DNA of 64,000 nt from Pseudomonas sp. SCA2728.1_7 (GCF_018138145.1 NZ_CP073104.1:2232001-2296000); one strand, 5' to 3'. Positions 39,458-48,871 are shown, counted from the first letter of the stretch. The notes: generated by a model from the sequence alone, not told the origin. Numbers and translations: made by a program.

Positions 39458-41011
39458 ATGTCCGCGACTTCCCGTTTTCCCTTTCTGCCTTATCTCTTCA
39501 CCTGCCTGCTGGGGCTGTTTGCACTGGGTGGCTTCTGGTACGGCCTCGGCCAACCGGTGATCCTGCCGGACGCAGCGACCCCAACGCATAAATTGCAGTG
39601 CGCCTCCTACACCCCGTTCGATAAAGATCAGTCGCCGTTCGACGTGCCGTTCAAACTGCGCCCGGAGCGCATGGACGCCGATCTCGCATTGCTGGCGACA
39701 CGCTTTGAGTGCATTCGCACTTATTCGATGACGGGCCTGGAAGCGCTGCCGGATCTGGCGCGCAAACATGGCTTGAAATTGATGATCGGCGCGTGGGTCA
39801 ACAGCAATCCGGTGGACACCGAGAAAGAAGTCGACCTGCTGATCAAATCGGCCAACGCCAACCCGGACGTGGTCAGCGCGGTAATCGTCGGCAACGAAGC
39901 GCTGCTGCGCAAAGAAGTCACCGGCGCGCAACTGGCGAAGCTGATCAACAAGGTCAAGAGCCAGGTCAAGCAACCGGTCACCTATGCCGATGTCTGGGAA
40001 TTCTGGCTCAAGCATCCGGAAATCGCGCCGGCGGTGGACTTCCTGACCATTCACCTGCTGCCGTACTGGGAAGATGATCCGTCGAACATCGACGTCGCCC
40101 TGCAGCATGTCGCGGATGTGCGCCAAGTATTCGGTAATAAGTTCGCACCGAAAGACGTAATGATCGGCGAAACCGGCTGGCCGAGCGAAGGCCGTCAGCG
40201 CGAGACCGCCCTGCCGAGTCGGGTCAATGAAGCCAAATTCATTCGTGGTTTTGTCGCGATGGCCGAGAAGGAAGGCTGGCATTACAACCTGATCGAAGCC
40301 TTCGACCAGCCGTGGAAGCGCGGCAGTGAAGGCGCGGTCGGTGGATATTGGGGTTTGTTTGACGCCGATCGTCAGGACAAAGGCGTACTCGCGGGACCGG
40401 TGACGAATGTGCCGTTCTGGAAAGAGTGGCTGGCGGTCGGTGGGCTGATTTTCCTTGGCACGCTGATCCTTGGCGGTCGCGTTCGCACCACGCGTTCGGC
40501 GCTGGTATTGCCGCTGCTGGGCGCCCTCGCCGCCTGCTCCATCGGCGCCTGGGGCGATCTGGCGCGGGTGACTACGCGGTTTGCCAGTGAGTGGCTGTGG
40601 GTCGGCTTGCTGACGACGTTGAATCTGTTGGTGTTGGCACACGCTGCGCTGACGCTGAGCGCGCGTGCCGGCTGGCGTGAGCGGGCGTTCAATCTACTGG
40701 AGCGCCGTGCCGGCTGGCTGGTTGCGGCGGCAGGTTTTGCTGCGGCGGTGATGATGCTGGAGATGGTGTTTGATCCGCGTTATCGCAGCTTTGCAAGCAT
40801 GGCGTTTGTGCTGCCGGCGCTGGTTTATCTGTGCCGTCCGGTCAGTGTGCCGCGTCGCGAGATTGCCCTGCTGACGTTTATTGTCGGGGCGGGGATTGCG
40901 CCGCAGTTGTATCAGGAAGGGTTGCAGAATCAGCAGGCGTGGGGCTGGGCGTTGGTGAGTGGCTTGATGGTGGGTGCGTTGTGGCGCTGCCTGCGGGTTC
41001 ACAAGATTTAA
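39458..41011 (+). CDS. Membrane-bound GH17 beta-glucan-active protein
   Basis: 517 residues from the ATG at 39458. A first membrane helix (9-30) precedes a periplasmic GH17 domain of about 270 residues: the acid Glu is in IVGNEALL and the nucleophile Glu in GETGWPSEG. About six membrane helices follow (330-515). Soluble GH17 enzymes cut or transfer beta-1,3-glucan; here the domain is tethered to a polytopic C-terminus, so a role in making or trimming periplasmic or secreted beta-glucan is likely. Not part of an operon. Confidence 0.78.
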   Translation: MSATSRFPFLPYLFTCLLGLFALGGFWYGLGQPVILPDAATPTHKLQCASYTPFDKDQSPFDVPFKLRPERMDADLALLATRFECIRTYSMTGLEALPDLARKHGLKLMIGAWVNSNPVDTEKEVDLLIKSANANPDVVSAVIVGNEALLRKEVTGAQLAKLINKVKSQVKQPVTYADVWEFWLKHPEIAPAVDFLTIHLLPYWEDDPSNIDVALQHVADVRQVFGNKFAPKDVMIGETGWPSEGRQRETALPSRVNEAKFIRGFVAMAEKEGWHYNLIEAFDQPWKRGSEGAVGGYWGLFDADRQDKGVLAGPVTNVPFWKEWLAVGGLIFLGTLILGGRVRTTRSALVLPLLGALAACSIGAWGDLARVTTRFASEWLWVGLLTTLNLLVLAHAALTLSARAGWRERAFNLLERRAGWLVAAAGFAAAVMMLEMVFDPRYRSFASMAFVLPALVYLCRPVSVPRREIALLTFIVGAGIAPQLYQEGLQNQQAWGWALVSGLMVGALWRCLRVHKI

Positions 41012-41033
41012 TATTCATCGACTGAAATGCCCA

Positions 41034-41100
41034 ATCGCGAGCAGGCTCACTCCTACAGTTTGGAATGCGTTCCCCTTGTAGGAGTGAGCCTGCTCGCGAT
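41034..41100. repeat. REP pair, TGTAGGAGTGAG type
   Basis: Two inverted units facing outward with the spacer AGTTTGGAATGCGTTCCCC, between convergent genes. Almost the same arrangement, spacer included, is at 45631-45696. Confidence 0.85.
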
Positions 41101-41109
41101 AGCTGACGA

Positions 41110-41478
41110 TCAGACGCTGCGGGACTTACGGACCAGACGCAACCCGGCAATCACCAACGCAAACACCGCCAACGTGGTGTTGTACAACGCCAGTGCCGGC
41201 ACCCCAAACACCAGCGCCATCACCGCCAGCCACCACCCTGCCCGCCCGGGCACGACAAAACCGATCAGCGCCGCGCCCAGCGCGGTCCAGCCCAGTACCT
41301 TGAAGTGAATCATCAAGCCCAGGCTGGAACGCACCTGGCATTCCCAGCGACTGGCCTCATCCACACAGATGCCCACCCATTTTCCGTCCTCCATAAAGCC
41401 ATAACGCGCGCCATAACTGGCAGCCAGCCACAACGGCAACAGAACGAGCAGCAGAATCACGGGCAAACGGCGGGACAT
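41110..41478 (-). CDS. Small membrane protein of unknown function
   Basis: The ATG at 41478 gives 122 residues. Four hydrophobic stretches (5-24, 54-70, 76-92, 96-114) and two Cys in VGICVDEASRWECQV, which would face the periplasm if the first helix is a signal anchor and may form a disulfide. I do not recognise the family. It stands alone between the GH17 gene and the hydrolase-mlaA pair. Confidence 0.6.
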   Translation of the reverse strand: MSRRLPVILLLVLLPLWLAASYGARYGFMEDGKWVGICVDEASRWECQVRSSLGLMIHFKVLGWTALGAALIGFVVPGRAGWWLAVMALVFGVPALALYNTTLAVFALVIAGLRLVRKSRSV

Positions 41479-41702
41479 GAAACACTCCAATCTTCGGAAA
41501 TCGGCGGCCAGCTTAATCTGCCGCCAGCCGTGTGCAAGAACTAACAACTGTTAACTGTTCATTCAGGCAGTGCAAAGTGTATCGTCCAGCTACTATTACT
41601 CCGAATTCTGCCTGTTTGGTGCCGCAGCATGGCACTTTGGCGCAAACCCGGTGGTCATAGCCTGCGAACTTCATTCGGCACCTTCCTCTAAGGGATCTAG
41701 TC

Positions 41703-43001
41703 ATGCTCCGTTCCTTGCGCTTCGCCGCGCTGTTCAGCGGCCTTATTCTGAGTGCGTCCGCACTGGCGGTGGATATCGACGCCGCCAGTTATGGCTACCC
41801 CCTGACCAACCCGTTCGAGGCGACCATCGCCACGACGCCACCGGACTTGCGCCCGGAATTGCCGCTGGACGACGACATCAATCAGTCGGACCGAAGCCTG
41901 ACGTTGCGTCCGGAACGAGAGTTCATCCTGCCGGACAACTTCTGGGCGGTGAAAAAGCTCACCTACCGCATCGCCACCCAGGACAAACCAGCACCGCTGA
42001 TCTTCCTGATCGCCGGCACCGGCGCGCGCTATGACAGCACGCTCAACGAATACCTGAAAAAGCTCTACTACAAGGCCGGCTACCACGTCGTGCAATTGTC
42101 GTCGCCAACCAGTTTCGACTTCATCAGCGCCGCCTCGCGTTTCGCCACCCCGGGCGTAACCAAGGAAGACGCCGAAGACATGTACCGGGTGATGCAGGCC
42201 GTGCGCGCGCAGAATCCCAAGCTGCCAGTCACCGAGTATTACCTGACCGGTTACAGCCTCGGTGCTCTGGATGCCGCGTTCGTTGCGCATCTGGACGAGA
42301 CGCGCCGCAGCTTCAACTTCAAGAAAGTGCTGCTGCTCAATCCGCCGGTCAACCTTTACACCTCGGTGACCAACCTCGACAAACTGGTGCAAACCGAAGT
42401 TAAAGGCATCAACACCAGCACCACGTTCTATGAACTGGTGTTGTCCAAGCTGACCCGCTACTTCCAGCAGAAAGGCTACATCGACCTCAACGATGCGCTG
42501 CTCTACGACTTCCAGCAGTCCAAGCAGCACCTGACCAACGAACAGATGGCGATGCTGATCGGCACCTCGTTCCGCTTCTCGGCCGCCGACATTGCGTTCA
42601 CCTCGGACCTGATCAACCGTCGCGGCCTGATTACCCCGCCGAAATTCCCGATCACCGAAGGCACCAGCCTCACGCCGTTCCTCAAGCGTGCGCTGCAGTG
42701 CGACTTCGACTGCTACCTGACCGATCAGGTGATTCCGATGTGGCGCGCGCGCACCGATGGCGGCAGCCTGCTGCAACTGATCGATCAGGTCAGCCTGTAT
42801 GCGCTCAAGGATTACCTGCACGACAGCCCGAAAATCGCCGTGATGCACAACGCCGATGACGTGATCCTCGGCCCGGGCGACCTCGGGTTCCTGCGCAAGA
42901 CCTTCGGTGATCGCCTGACCGTTTACCCACTGGGCGGCCATTGCGGCAACATTAACTACCGCGTCAACAGCGACGCCATGCTGGAGTTCTTCCGTGGCTA
43001 A
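41703..43001 (+). CDS. Exported alpha/beta hydrolase-like protein paired with mlaA
   Basis: 432 residues with a signal peptide ending ALA-VD. The central LTGYSLGALDAAF carries the GxSxG nucleophile elbow of alpha/beta hydrolases, and PLGGHCGNINY at the end offers the His. LIFLIAGTGARYDS is the oxyanion-side strand. Relatives are sometimes labelled serine/threonine kinases, but no kinase motif is present. Its last eight bases overlap mlaA, so a linked role in outer-membrane lipid handling is plausible. Confidence 0.72.
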   Translation: MLRSLRFAALFSGLILSASALAVDIDAASYGYPLTNPFEATIATTPPDLRPELPLDDDINQSDRSLTLRPEREFILPDNFWAVKKLTYRIATQDKPAPLIFLIAGTGARYDSTLNEYLKKLYYKAGYHVVQLSSPTSFDFISAASRFATPGVTKEDAEDMYRVMQAVRAQNPKLPVTEYYLTGYSLGALDAAFVAHLDETRRSFNFKKVLLLNPPVNLYTSVTNLDKLVQTEVKGINTSTTFYELVLSKLTRYFQQKGYIDLNDALLYDFQQSKQHLTNEQMAMLIGTSFRFSAADIAFTSDLINRRGLITPPKFPITEGTSLTPFLKRALQCDFDCYLTDQVIPMWRARTDGGSLLQLIDQVSLYALKDYLHDSPKIAVMHNADDVILGPGDLGFLRKTFGDRLTVYPLGGHCGNINYRVNSDAMLEFFRG

Positions 43002-43782
43002 ATATCTCCTGCTGATGGCAGCGCTCCTCTGCGCAGGCGTGGCCCAGGCCGACAACAGTAAAGCCAACGCGCCAGTGGTCGTCGACAGCGACGGCTTCAA
43101 GGAACCGCTGTCCAAACTCAAATTCAACCCGGGGCTGGATCAGCGCGAATTCGAGCGCTCAACGCTCAACGCGCTAAACGTCTACGACCCGCTGGAATCG
43201 TGGAACCGCCGGGTTTACCACTTCAACTATCGTTTCGACCAATGGGTGTTCCTGCCGGTGGTCGATGGCTACCGTTACATCACGCCAAGCTTCGTGCGTA
43301 CCGGGGTGAGCAACTTCTTCAACAACCTCGGTGACGTGCCGAACCTGGTCAACAGCCTGTTGCAGTTCAAAGGCCAGCGCTCGATGGAAACCACCGCGCG
43401 CCTGCTGCTCAACACCACCATCGGCATCGCCGGCCTGTGGGATCCGGCCACCGCCATGGGCCTGCCGCGTCAGAGCGAAGACTTCGGCCAGACGTTGGGC
43501 TTCTACGGTGTACCGGGTGGCGCCTACTTCGTACTGCCGATCTTCGGCCCGTCGAACATCCGTGACACCGCAGGCCTGGCCGTCGATTACACGGCCGAAT
43601 CGGCGATCAACTTCCTCAACGTCTCGGAAGTCAGCTCCAACCACCCGGAAATCTGGGCCCTGCGCGCGGTCGACAAGCGTTATCAGACCAGCTTCCGTTA
43701 TGGCCAGATGAACTCGCCGTTCGAGTACGAGAAAGTGCGTTACGTGTACACCGAAGCGCGTAAGTTGCAGATCGCCGAGTAG
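42994..43782 (+). CDS. mlaA: Phospholipid-binding MlaA/VacJ family protein
   Basis: 262 residues. YDPLESWNRRVYHFNYRFDQW, PSFVRTGVSNFFNNLGDVPN and EDFGQTLGFYGVPGGAYFVLPIFGPS are the MlaA core. MlaA sits in the outer membrane and feeds mislocalised phospholipid to the Mla pathway. The signal peptide ends VAQA-D; the only early Cys (13, in ALLC) does not fit a lipobox well, so unlike E. coli MlaA it may be a non-lipidated protein. Overlaps the hydrolase gene by eight bases. Confidence 0.93.
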   Translation: MAKYLLLMAALLCAGVAQADNSKANAPVVVDSDGFKEPLSKLKFNPGLDQREFERSTLNALNVYDPLESWNRRVYHFNYRFDQWVFLPVVDGYRYITPSFVRTGVSNFFNNLGDVPNLVNSLLQFKGQRSMETTARLLLNTTIGIAGLWDPATAMGLPRQSEDFGQTLGFYGVPGGAYFVLPIFGPSNIRDTAGLAVDYTAESAINFLNVSEVSSNHPEIWALRAVDKRYQTSFRYGQMNSPFEYEKVRYVYTEARKLQIAE

Positions 43783-43801
43783 TTTTCGGCAGGTACAAAA
43801 A

Positions 43802-43836
43802 AGGGCCATTCGATGCGAGTCGAATGGCTCTTTTTC
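43802..43836 (+). terminator. Rho-independent terminator of the hydrolase-mlaA pair
   Basis: GCCATTCGA / TCGAATGGC nine-bp stem with a six-base loop and CTCTTTTT. Confidence 0.9.
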
Positions 43837-43856
43837 ATGGGATTGCACAGATCAAA

Positions 43857-43945
43857 TGTAGGAGTGAGCCTGCTCGCGATAGCGGTGTACCAGTCACTAC
43901 CTGTATGGCTGACAAACCGCTATCGCGAGCAGGCTCACTCCTACA
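43857..43945. repeat. REP doublet, TGTAGGAGTGAG type
   Basis: Inverted pair between the convergent mlaA and DUF808 genes. Confidence 0.85.
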
Positions 43946-43957
43946 GGGAGTTTGCGT

Positions 43958-44872
43958 TCAGCCTTTGATCGCGCGCCAGATCTTGCCGACAACGGAAACC
44001 ACCGCCAACACCACTGCCCCGGCGATAATCCCCGCCACACCATTGAGCAACATCGGCACCGCAAACCCGACACTGCCGGCCGCTGCGCCTACGCCTTCAA
44101 TCCAGTCATGCACCACCGGCACGCCGTGAGTGAGGATGCCGCCGCCGACCAGGAACATCGCCGCCGTACCAACCACCGACAAGGTCTTCATCATGTACGG
44201 TGCTGCGCTGAGAATGGCGCTGCCGACTTTCTTGGCGAACTGCCCAGGCTTCTGGGTCAGCCACAAACCGAGATCGTCGAGTTTGACGATACCCGCCACC
44301 AGGCCATACACGCCCACTGTCATCACAATCGCAATGCCGGACATGACAATCACTTGCTGAGTCAGCGAGGCAGTTGCCACGGTGCCGAGCGTAATCGCGA
44401 TGATTTCCGCCGAGAGGATGAAGTCGGTGCGAATCGCGCCTTTGATCTTGTCCTTCTCGTACGCCACCAGATCGGTCGCCGGATCGGCTACCGCCTCAGT
44501 CAGTTGCGCATGTTCGGCTTCATCTTCAGCCGCACTGTGCAGAAACTTGTGCGCGAGCTTCTCGAAGCCCTCGAAACACAAGTACGCACCACCGACCATC
44601 AACAACGGCGTCACCAGCCACGGCACGAATGCACTGATCGCCAGCGCCGATGGCACCAGAATCAGCTTGTTGACAAACGAGCCCTTGGCCACGGCCCAGA
44701 CTACGGGAATTTCCCGCTCGGCACGCACGCCGGAGACCTGCTGGGCGTTGAGCGCCAGATCGTCGCCGAGTACGCCGGCGGTCTTCTTGGCGGCCATTTT
44801 GCTCATCAACGCCACGTCATCCAGCACGGTGGCAATATCGTCGACCAGCACCAGCAAACTGCTTCCTGCCAT
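43958..44872 (-). CDS. DUF808 (YedI-like) membrane protein
   Basis: 304 residues. The start [21 protein letters not shown] and [19 protein letters not shown] are the DUF808 signature. About seven membrane helices follow from residue 65. Function is unknown in all members I know. Transcribed alone; divergent from the TetR gene with a 135-bp gap. Confidence 0.85.
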   Translation of the reverse strand: MAGSSLLVLVDDIATVLDDVALMSKMAAKKTAGVLGDDLALNAQQVSGVRAEREIPVVWAVAKGSFVNKLILVPSALAISAFVPWLVTPLLMVGGAYLCFEGFEKLAHKFLHSAAEDEAEHAQLTEAVADPATDLVAYEKDKIKGAIRTDFILSAEIIAITLGTVATASLTQQVIVMSGIAIVMTVGVYGLVAGIVKLDDLGLWLTQKPGQFAKKVGSAILSAAPYMMKTLSVVGTAAMFLVGGGILTHGVPVVHDWIEGVGAAAGSVGFAVPMLLNGVAGIIAGAVVLAVVSVVGKIWRAIKG

Positions 44873-45007
44873 GAATCCTGTTTCCTTTTATGTATGAATG
44901 TTGCGAAGCATAACGCGACCTTAGACCACGCGGGGCATTCTTGAGCGCCGCGCGAGGCCGGTGCTACCATGCGCAACCGCCAGAACAGGCAAGGAACCAC
45001 CGGGTTT

Positions 45008-45613
45008 ATGAGCACAATCCGCGAGCGCAACAAAGAACTGATCCTGCGTGCCGCCAGTGAGGAGTTTGCCGACAAGGGCTTCGCTGCGACCAAAACCAGC
45101 GACATCGCCGCCAAGGCGGGATTGCCCAAGCCCAACGTCTACTACTACTTCAAGTCCAAGGAAAACCTCTACCGCGAGGTATTGGAAAGCATCATCGTGC
45201 CGATTTTGCAGGCCTCGACCCCGTTCAATCCGGACGGCGTACCGAGCGAAGTGCTGAGTGGTTACATCCGCTCGAAGATCCGCATCTCCCGCGATCTGCC
45301 GTTCGCTTCGAAAGTGTTCGCCAGCGAAATCATGCACGGCGCCCCGCACCTGAGCGCCGACCTGGTCGAGCAGCTCAACGGCCAGGCCAAGCACAACATC
45401 GACTGCATCCAGAGCTGGATCGACCGCGGGCAAATCGCCCCGATCGACCCGAATCACCTGATGTTCAGCATCTGGGCCGCGACCCAGACCTACGCCGACT
45501 TCGACTGGCAGATTTCTGCCATCACGGGGAAGGACAAGCTGGACGAAGCGGATTATGAAGCGGCGGCGCAGACGATTATCCGGTTGGTGTTGAAGGGGTG
45601 TGAACCGGACTGA
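45008..45613 (+). CDS. TetR/AcrR family transcriptional regulator
   Basis: 201 residues from the ATG at 45008. The N-terminal DNA-binding domain reads LRAASEEFADKGFAATKTSD and KAGLPKPNVYYYFKSKENLY, with the recognition helix at about 40-46. The C-terminal ligand/dimer domain resembles the RutR (YcdC) type. In other pseudomonads a TetR gene lies near hbpS-gcl, so it may control glyoxylate or purine-derived carbon use, but the RAYT gene and two REP pairs lie between. Confidence 0.87.
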   Translation: MSTIRERNKELILRAASEEFADKGFAATKTSDIAAKAGLPKPNVYYYFKSKENLYREVLESIIVPILQASTPFNPDGVPSEVLSGYIRSKIRISRDLPFASKVFASEIMHGAPHLSADLVEQLNGQAKHNIDCIQSWIDRGQIAPIDPNHLMFSIWAATQTYADFDWQISAITGKDKLDEADYEAAAQTIIRLVLKGCEPD

Positions 45614-45630
45614 AACACCGTAGAGACGCC

Positions 45631-45696
45631 ATCGCGAGCAGGCTCACTCCTACATTTGGAATGCGTTCCCCTGTAGGAGTGAGCCTGCTCGCGATT
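45631..45696. repeat. REP pair flanking the RAYT gene, right after the TetR gene
   Basis: Two inverted REP units with spacer TTTGGAATGCGTTCCCC, 20 bp from the RAYT stop codon. Confidence 0.88.
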
Positions 45697-45715
45697 GAGG
45701 CAACTCGGTTTCAGC

Positions 45716-46174
45716 TCAAACCCAAATAGCATCCCACAGCGGATAGTCGCCAAGCTTCTCCACCAGCCCGGCCCGCAACGGGTTGGCCACGACATAACGC
45801 GCCATTTTCACCAAATCGTCTTCCCGCCTCAGCGCGCGATCATGAAACCCTCTCTGCCAGAGAATGCTGGTTCCACCGGTAGCTTGCCTGACAGCCTTGG
45901 TACTCAACGATTTGGTTTTTTGCATTACCTCACTCAATGAACCTCGTTGCAATTCAATCAACCAATGGAAATGATCTGGCATCACTACCCAGGCTAATGA
46001 GCTCACCAGCCCTGAATCTTGCGCGTGGCGGAATTGATCAGCGACAAGTTTGCCCAAAGCAAAATTCGTGAAGATCGGCTTTCGTTGATAAGTGGTGCTG
46101 GTTAACAGGTAGATTCGACTGACTTCGGTATAGCGCCCGACTCGCAATTTATGTGCAGCAGGTAGATCCGGCAT
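45716..46174 (-). CDS. REP-associated tyrosine transposase (RAYT)
   Basis: 152 residues of the Y1/HUH transposase family. RVGRYTEVSRIYLLTSTTYQ is the N-terminal strand. PDHFHWLIEL gives the His-hydrophobe-His metal motif. The catalytic Tyr is in MARYVVANPLRAGLV near the C-terminus. RAYTs are single-copy, domesticated relatives of IS200/IS605 transposases thought to move or maintain REP sequences. REP pairs lie 20 bp and about 90 bp outside the gene, as expected. The frame and motifs are intact. Confidence 0.92.
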   Translation of the reverse strand: MPDLPAAHKLRVGRYTEVSRIYLLTSTTYQRKPIFTNFALGKLVADQFRHAQDSGLVSSLAWVVMPDHFHWLIELQRGSLSEVMQKTKSLSTKAVRQATGGTSILWQRGFHDRALRREDDLVKMARYVVANPLRAGLVEKLGDYPLWDAIWV

Positions 46175-46266
46175 TCCTTTGCCCTCTGTGATCAGGTCAT
46201 GACAAGGCTAGTACCGGGAAAGACAAATGGAGCGGTCAACTGTTGGCAGGATGTGTCTGGTAGATA

Positions 46267-46369
46267 GCTATCGCGAGCAGGCTCACTCCTACAGGGGATT
46301 TGCGGCGTTCAGACATTTTGTGTCTGAACACAACTCCCTGTAGGAGTGAGCCTGCTCGCGATAGCGGTT
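46267..46369. repeat. REP pair flanking the RAYT gene, distal side
   Basis: Two inverted REP units about 45 bp apart, between the RAYT start and the hbpS stop. Confidence 0.88.
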
Positions 46370-46386
46370 ATTCAATCAACGCAGAT

Positions 46387-46827
46387 TCAAGCAGCCACCC
46401 CCGCATCCGCCTTCAACTCCAACGCCTCCACCGCCCTGATCGCCACCTGCTCATCAATATCCGACAGATCACCGCTAATCCCGATCGCGCCCAGCACGTT
46501 CCCCGCCTGATCCCGAATCAACACACCACCCGGTGCCGGCACGACGCTGCCCTGGCCCATGCTGTTGAGTGCGGCAATAAACGCCGGACGTTGTTGTGCG
46601 TCCAGTGCCAGCAGGCGTGAGCCCTTGCCTAGGGCGATCGCGCCCCAGGCTTTGCCGATGGCGATGTTCGGGCGCAGCAGGCTGGCGCCATCTTCACGTT
46701 GCAGGGTGATCAGGTGGCCGCCGGTATCGAGTACCGCGATGGTCAGCGGCGCGGCGTTGATGCCGCGCCCTGCATTGATGGCTTCGTTGACCAGCTTGAC
46801 TGCGACTTTCAAGGTTAAAGCGCTCAT
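46387..46827 (-). CDS. HbpS/GlcG family haem-binding-like protein
   Basis: 146 residues, one HbpS/GlcG domain (old DUF336): LTIAVLDTGGHLITLQRED, RPNIAIGKAWGAIALG and VVPAPGGVLIRD, then GAIGISGDLSDIDEQVA. No signal peptide, so cytoplasmic. Members sit next to glycolate/glyoxylate genes (as glcG does), though a clear enzymatic role is not known. It is divergent from gcl and likely shares its control through the TTGTATACAA sites. Confidence 0.87.
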   Translation of the reverse strand: MSALTLKVAVKLVNEAINAGRGINAAPLTIAVLDTGGHLITLQREDGASLLRPNIAIGKAWGAIALGKGSRLLALDAQQRPAFIAALNSMGQGSVVPAPGGVLIRDQAGNVLGAIGISGDLSDIDEQVAIRAVEALELKADAGVAA

Positions 46828-46920
46828 GGTGCCGTCCTCATTTTGTTATAGGGAAAGTCGTGGGCCTGCGCTTTTCTGCCGCAGGCCGATGCAACAAATA
46901 GAACACAATGAGTTATTTTT

Positions 46921-46930
46921 TTGTATACAA
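46921..46930. promoter_or_regulatory. Palindrome TTGTATACAA, hbpS-proximal copy
   Basis: Perfect 10-bp palindrome 94 bp before the hbpS start codon, identical to the copy at 47059-47068. Likely half of a paired operator in the 268-bp hbpS/gcl gap. Confidence 0.5.
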
Positions 46931-47014
46931 TAATTATCGAAAAGCGCCACATGCGACGAAAAGCCACAGTCAGAAAGGCTTCCGACGAATGAAACAGGCG
47001 CTTGAGAAAATGGA

Positions 47015-47044
47015 TTGACCTGCGCCGTCCGCCGTGAATACACT
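47015..47044 (+). promoter_or_regulatory. Candidate sigma70 promoter of gcl
   Basis: TTGACC (47015-47020), 18 bp, TACACT (47039-47044). Transcription would begin near 47051, just before the operator-like palindrome. Confidence 0.45.
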
Positions 47045-47058
47045 CTGCGCAAAGCCAC

Positions 47059-47068
47059 TTGTATACAA
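47059..47068. promoter_or_regulatory. Palindrome TTGTATACAA, gcl-proximal copy
   Basis: Same 10-bp palindrome, 28 bp before the gcl ATG and just downstream of its predicted start of transcription, a usual place for a repressor site. Confidence 0.5.
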
Positions 47069-47095
47069 TTACAAAACGTAAAGAGGCACAAAACC

Positions 47096-48871
47096 ATGAG
47101 CAAAATGAGAGCAATCGAAGCCGCCGTTCTGGTGATGCGCCGTGAAGGGGTTGATACCGCTTTTGGCATCCCGGGCGCAGCCATCAACCCGCTGTACTCC
47201 GCCTTGCAGAAGGTCGGTGGCATCGATCACGTCCTTGCTCGCCACGTTGAAGGCGCCTCGCACATGGCCGAGGGCTACACCCGCACCAAGGCCGGCAACA
47301 TAGGCGTGTGCATCGGCACTTCCGGCCCTGCCGGTACCGACATGGTCACCGGGCTCTACAGCGCCTCGGCCGACTCGATTCCAATCCTCTGCATTACCGG
47401 CCAGGCACCCCGCGCCCGTATGCACAAGGAAGACTTCCAGGCTGTCGACATCACCAGCATCGTCAAGCCAGTCACTAAGTGGGCGACCACTGTTCTGGAG
47501 CCGGGCCAAGTGCCTTACGCGTTTCAGAAAGCATTCTTTGAAATGCGCTCCGGCCGTCCAGGCCCAGTGCTGATCGACCTGCCGTTCGACGTGCAGATGG
47601 CCGAGATCGAATTCGACATCGACGCCTACCAGCCGCTGCCATTGGCCAAACCGACCGCGACCCGCGTACAGGTCGAGAAGGCGCTGGCGCTGCTGGATCA
47701 GGCCGAGCGTCCATTGCTGGTGGCCGGCGGCGGCATCATCAACGCCGACGCCAGCGATCTGCTGGTTGAATTCGCTGAGCTGACCGGCATTCCGGTGATC
47801 CCGACCCTGATGGGCTGGGGCACTATCCCGGACGATCACCCGCTGATGGTCGGCATGGTTGGCCTGCAGACTTCGCACCGTTACGGCAACGCGACGATGC
47901 TGAAATCCGACGTGGTGTTGGGCATCGGTAACCGTTGGGCCAACCGTCACACCGGTTCGGTTGACGTTTACACCGAAGGTCGCAAGTTCATTCACGTCGA
48001 CATCGAAGGCACGCAGATCGGCCGCGTGTTCACGCCGGATCTGGGCATCGTTTCCGACGCCGCTGCTGCACTGACCGTGTTCATCGAAGTAGCGCGTGAA
48101 TGGCAAGCCGCCGGCAAGCTGAAAAACCGCAGTGCCTGGCTGCAAGACTGCCAGCAGCGCAAAGCCAGCCTGCACCGCAAGACTCACTTCGACAACGTGC
48201 CGGTGAAACCACAGCGCGTTTACGAAGAAATGAACCAGGTGTTCGGCAAGGACACCTGCTACGTCAGCACCATTGGTCTGTCGCAGATTGCCGGCGCGCA
48301 GTTCCTGCACGTCTACAAGCCGCGTCACTGGATTAACTGTGGCCAGGCCGGCCCGTTGGGCTGGACCATTCCGGCAGCGCTGGGCGTGGTGAAGGCCGAT
48401 CCGAACCGCAAAGTCGTGGCCCTGTCGGGGGACTATGACTTCCAGTTCATGATCGAAGAACTGGCGGTCGGCGCTCAGTTCAAACTGCCGTACATCCACG
48501 TCGTGGTGAACAACTCGTACCTGGGTCTGATCCGTCAGGCGCAGCGCGGGTTCGAAATGGACTACTGCGTGCAGCTGTCCTTCGATAACCTGAACGCGCC
48601 GGAACTCAACGGTTACGGTGTTGACCACGTCGCAGTGGCTGAAGGCCTCGGCTGTAAGGCACTGCGTGTGTTCGAGCCATCGGAAATCGCCCCTGCCCTG
48701 CGCAAGGCCGAACAGATGATCGAAGAGTTCAAGGTGCCGGTGATCGTCGAGATCATTCTGGAGCGTGTGACCAACATCTCCATGGGTACCGAGATCAACG
48801 CCGTCAACGAATTCGAAGACCTGGCGCTGGTCGGCAACGATGCGCCAACGGCGATTTCGCTGCTTGATTGA
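47096..48871 (+). CDS. gcl: Glyoxylate carboligase
   Basis: 591 residues, a thiamine-diphosphate enzyme joining two glyoxylates to tartronate semialdehyde and CO2. The N-terminus is close to E. coli Gcl ([17 protein letters not shown]). Val51 in [14 protein letters not shown] replaces the Glu found in nearly all other ThDP enzymes, the hallmark of Gcl. The [11 protein letters not shown] cofactor motif is in the C-terminal third. The ATG follows AAAGAGGC. First gene of gcl-hyi-glxR-ttuD-pyk. Confidence 0.97.
   Translation: MSKMRAIEAAVLVMRREGVDTAFGIPGAAINPLYSALQKVGGIDHVLARHVEGASHMAEGYTRTKAGNIGVCIGTSGPAGTDMVTGLYSASADSIPILCITGQAPRARMHKEDFQAVDITSIVKPVTKWATTVLEPGQVPYAFQKAFFEMRSGRPGPVLIDLPFDVQMAEIEFDIDAYQPLPLAKPTATRVQVEKALALLDQAERPLLVAGGGIINADASDLLVEFAELTGIPVIPTLMGWGTIPDDHPLMVGMVGLQTSHRYGNATMLKSDVVLGIGNRWANRHTGSVDVYTEGRKFIHVDIEGTQIGRVFTPDLGIVSDAAAALTVFIEVAREWQAAGKLKNRSAWLQDCQQRKASLHRKTHFDNVPVKPQRVYEEMNQVFGKDTCYVSTIGLSQIAGAQFLHVYKPRHWINCGQAGPLGWTIPAALGVVKADPNRKVVALSGDYDFQFMIEELAVGAQFKLPYIHVVVNNSYLGLIRQAQRGFEMDYCVQLSFDNLNAPELNGYGVDHVAVAEGLGCKALRVFEPSEIAPALRKAEQMIEEFKVPVIVEIILERVTNISMGTEINAVNEFEDLALVGNDAPTAISLLD

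Noticed and set aside
41703-43001. Serine/threonine protein kinase, a label often given to relatives of this gene
   Set aside because: No glycine loop, HRD or DFG motif is present; the GxSxG elbow shows an alpha/beta hydrolase.
47246-47248. Missing catalytic Glu (Val51) in glyoxylate carboligase as a damaging change
   Set aside because: Val here is the known hallmark of Gcl, not a defect.
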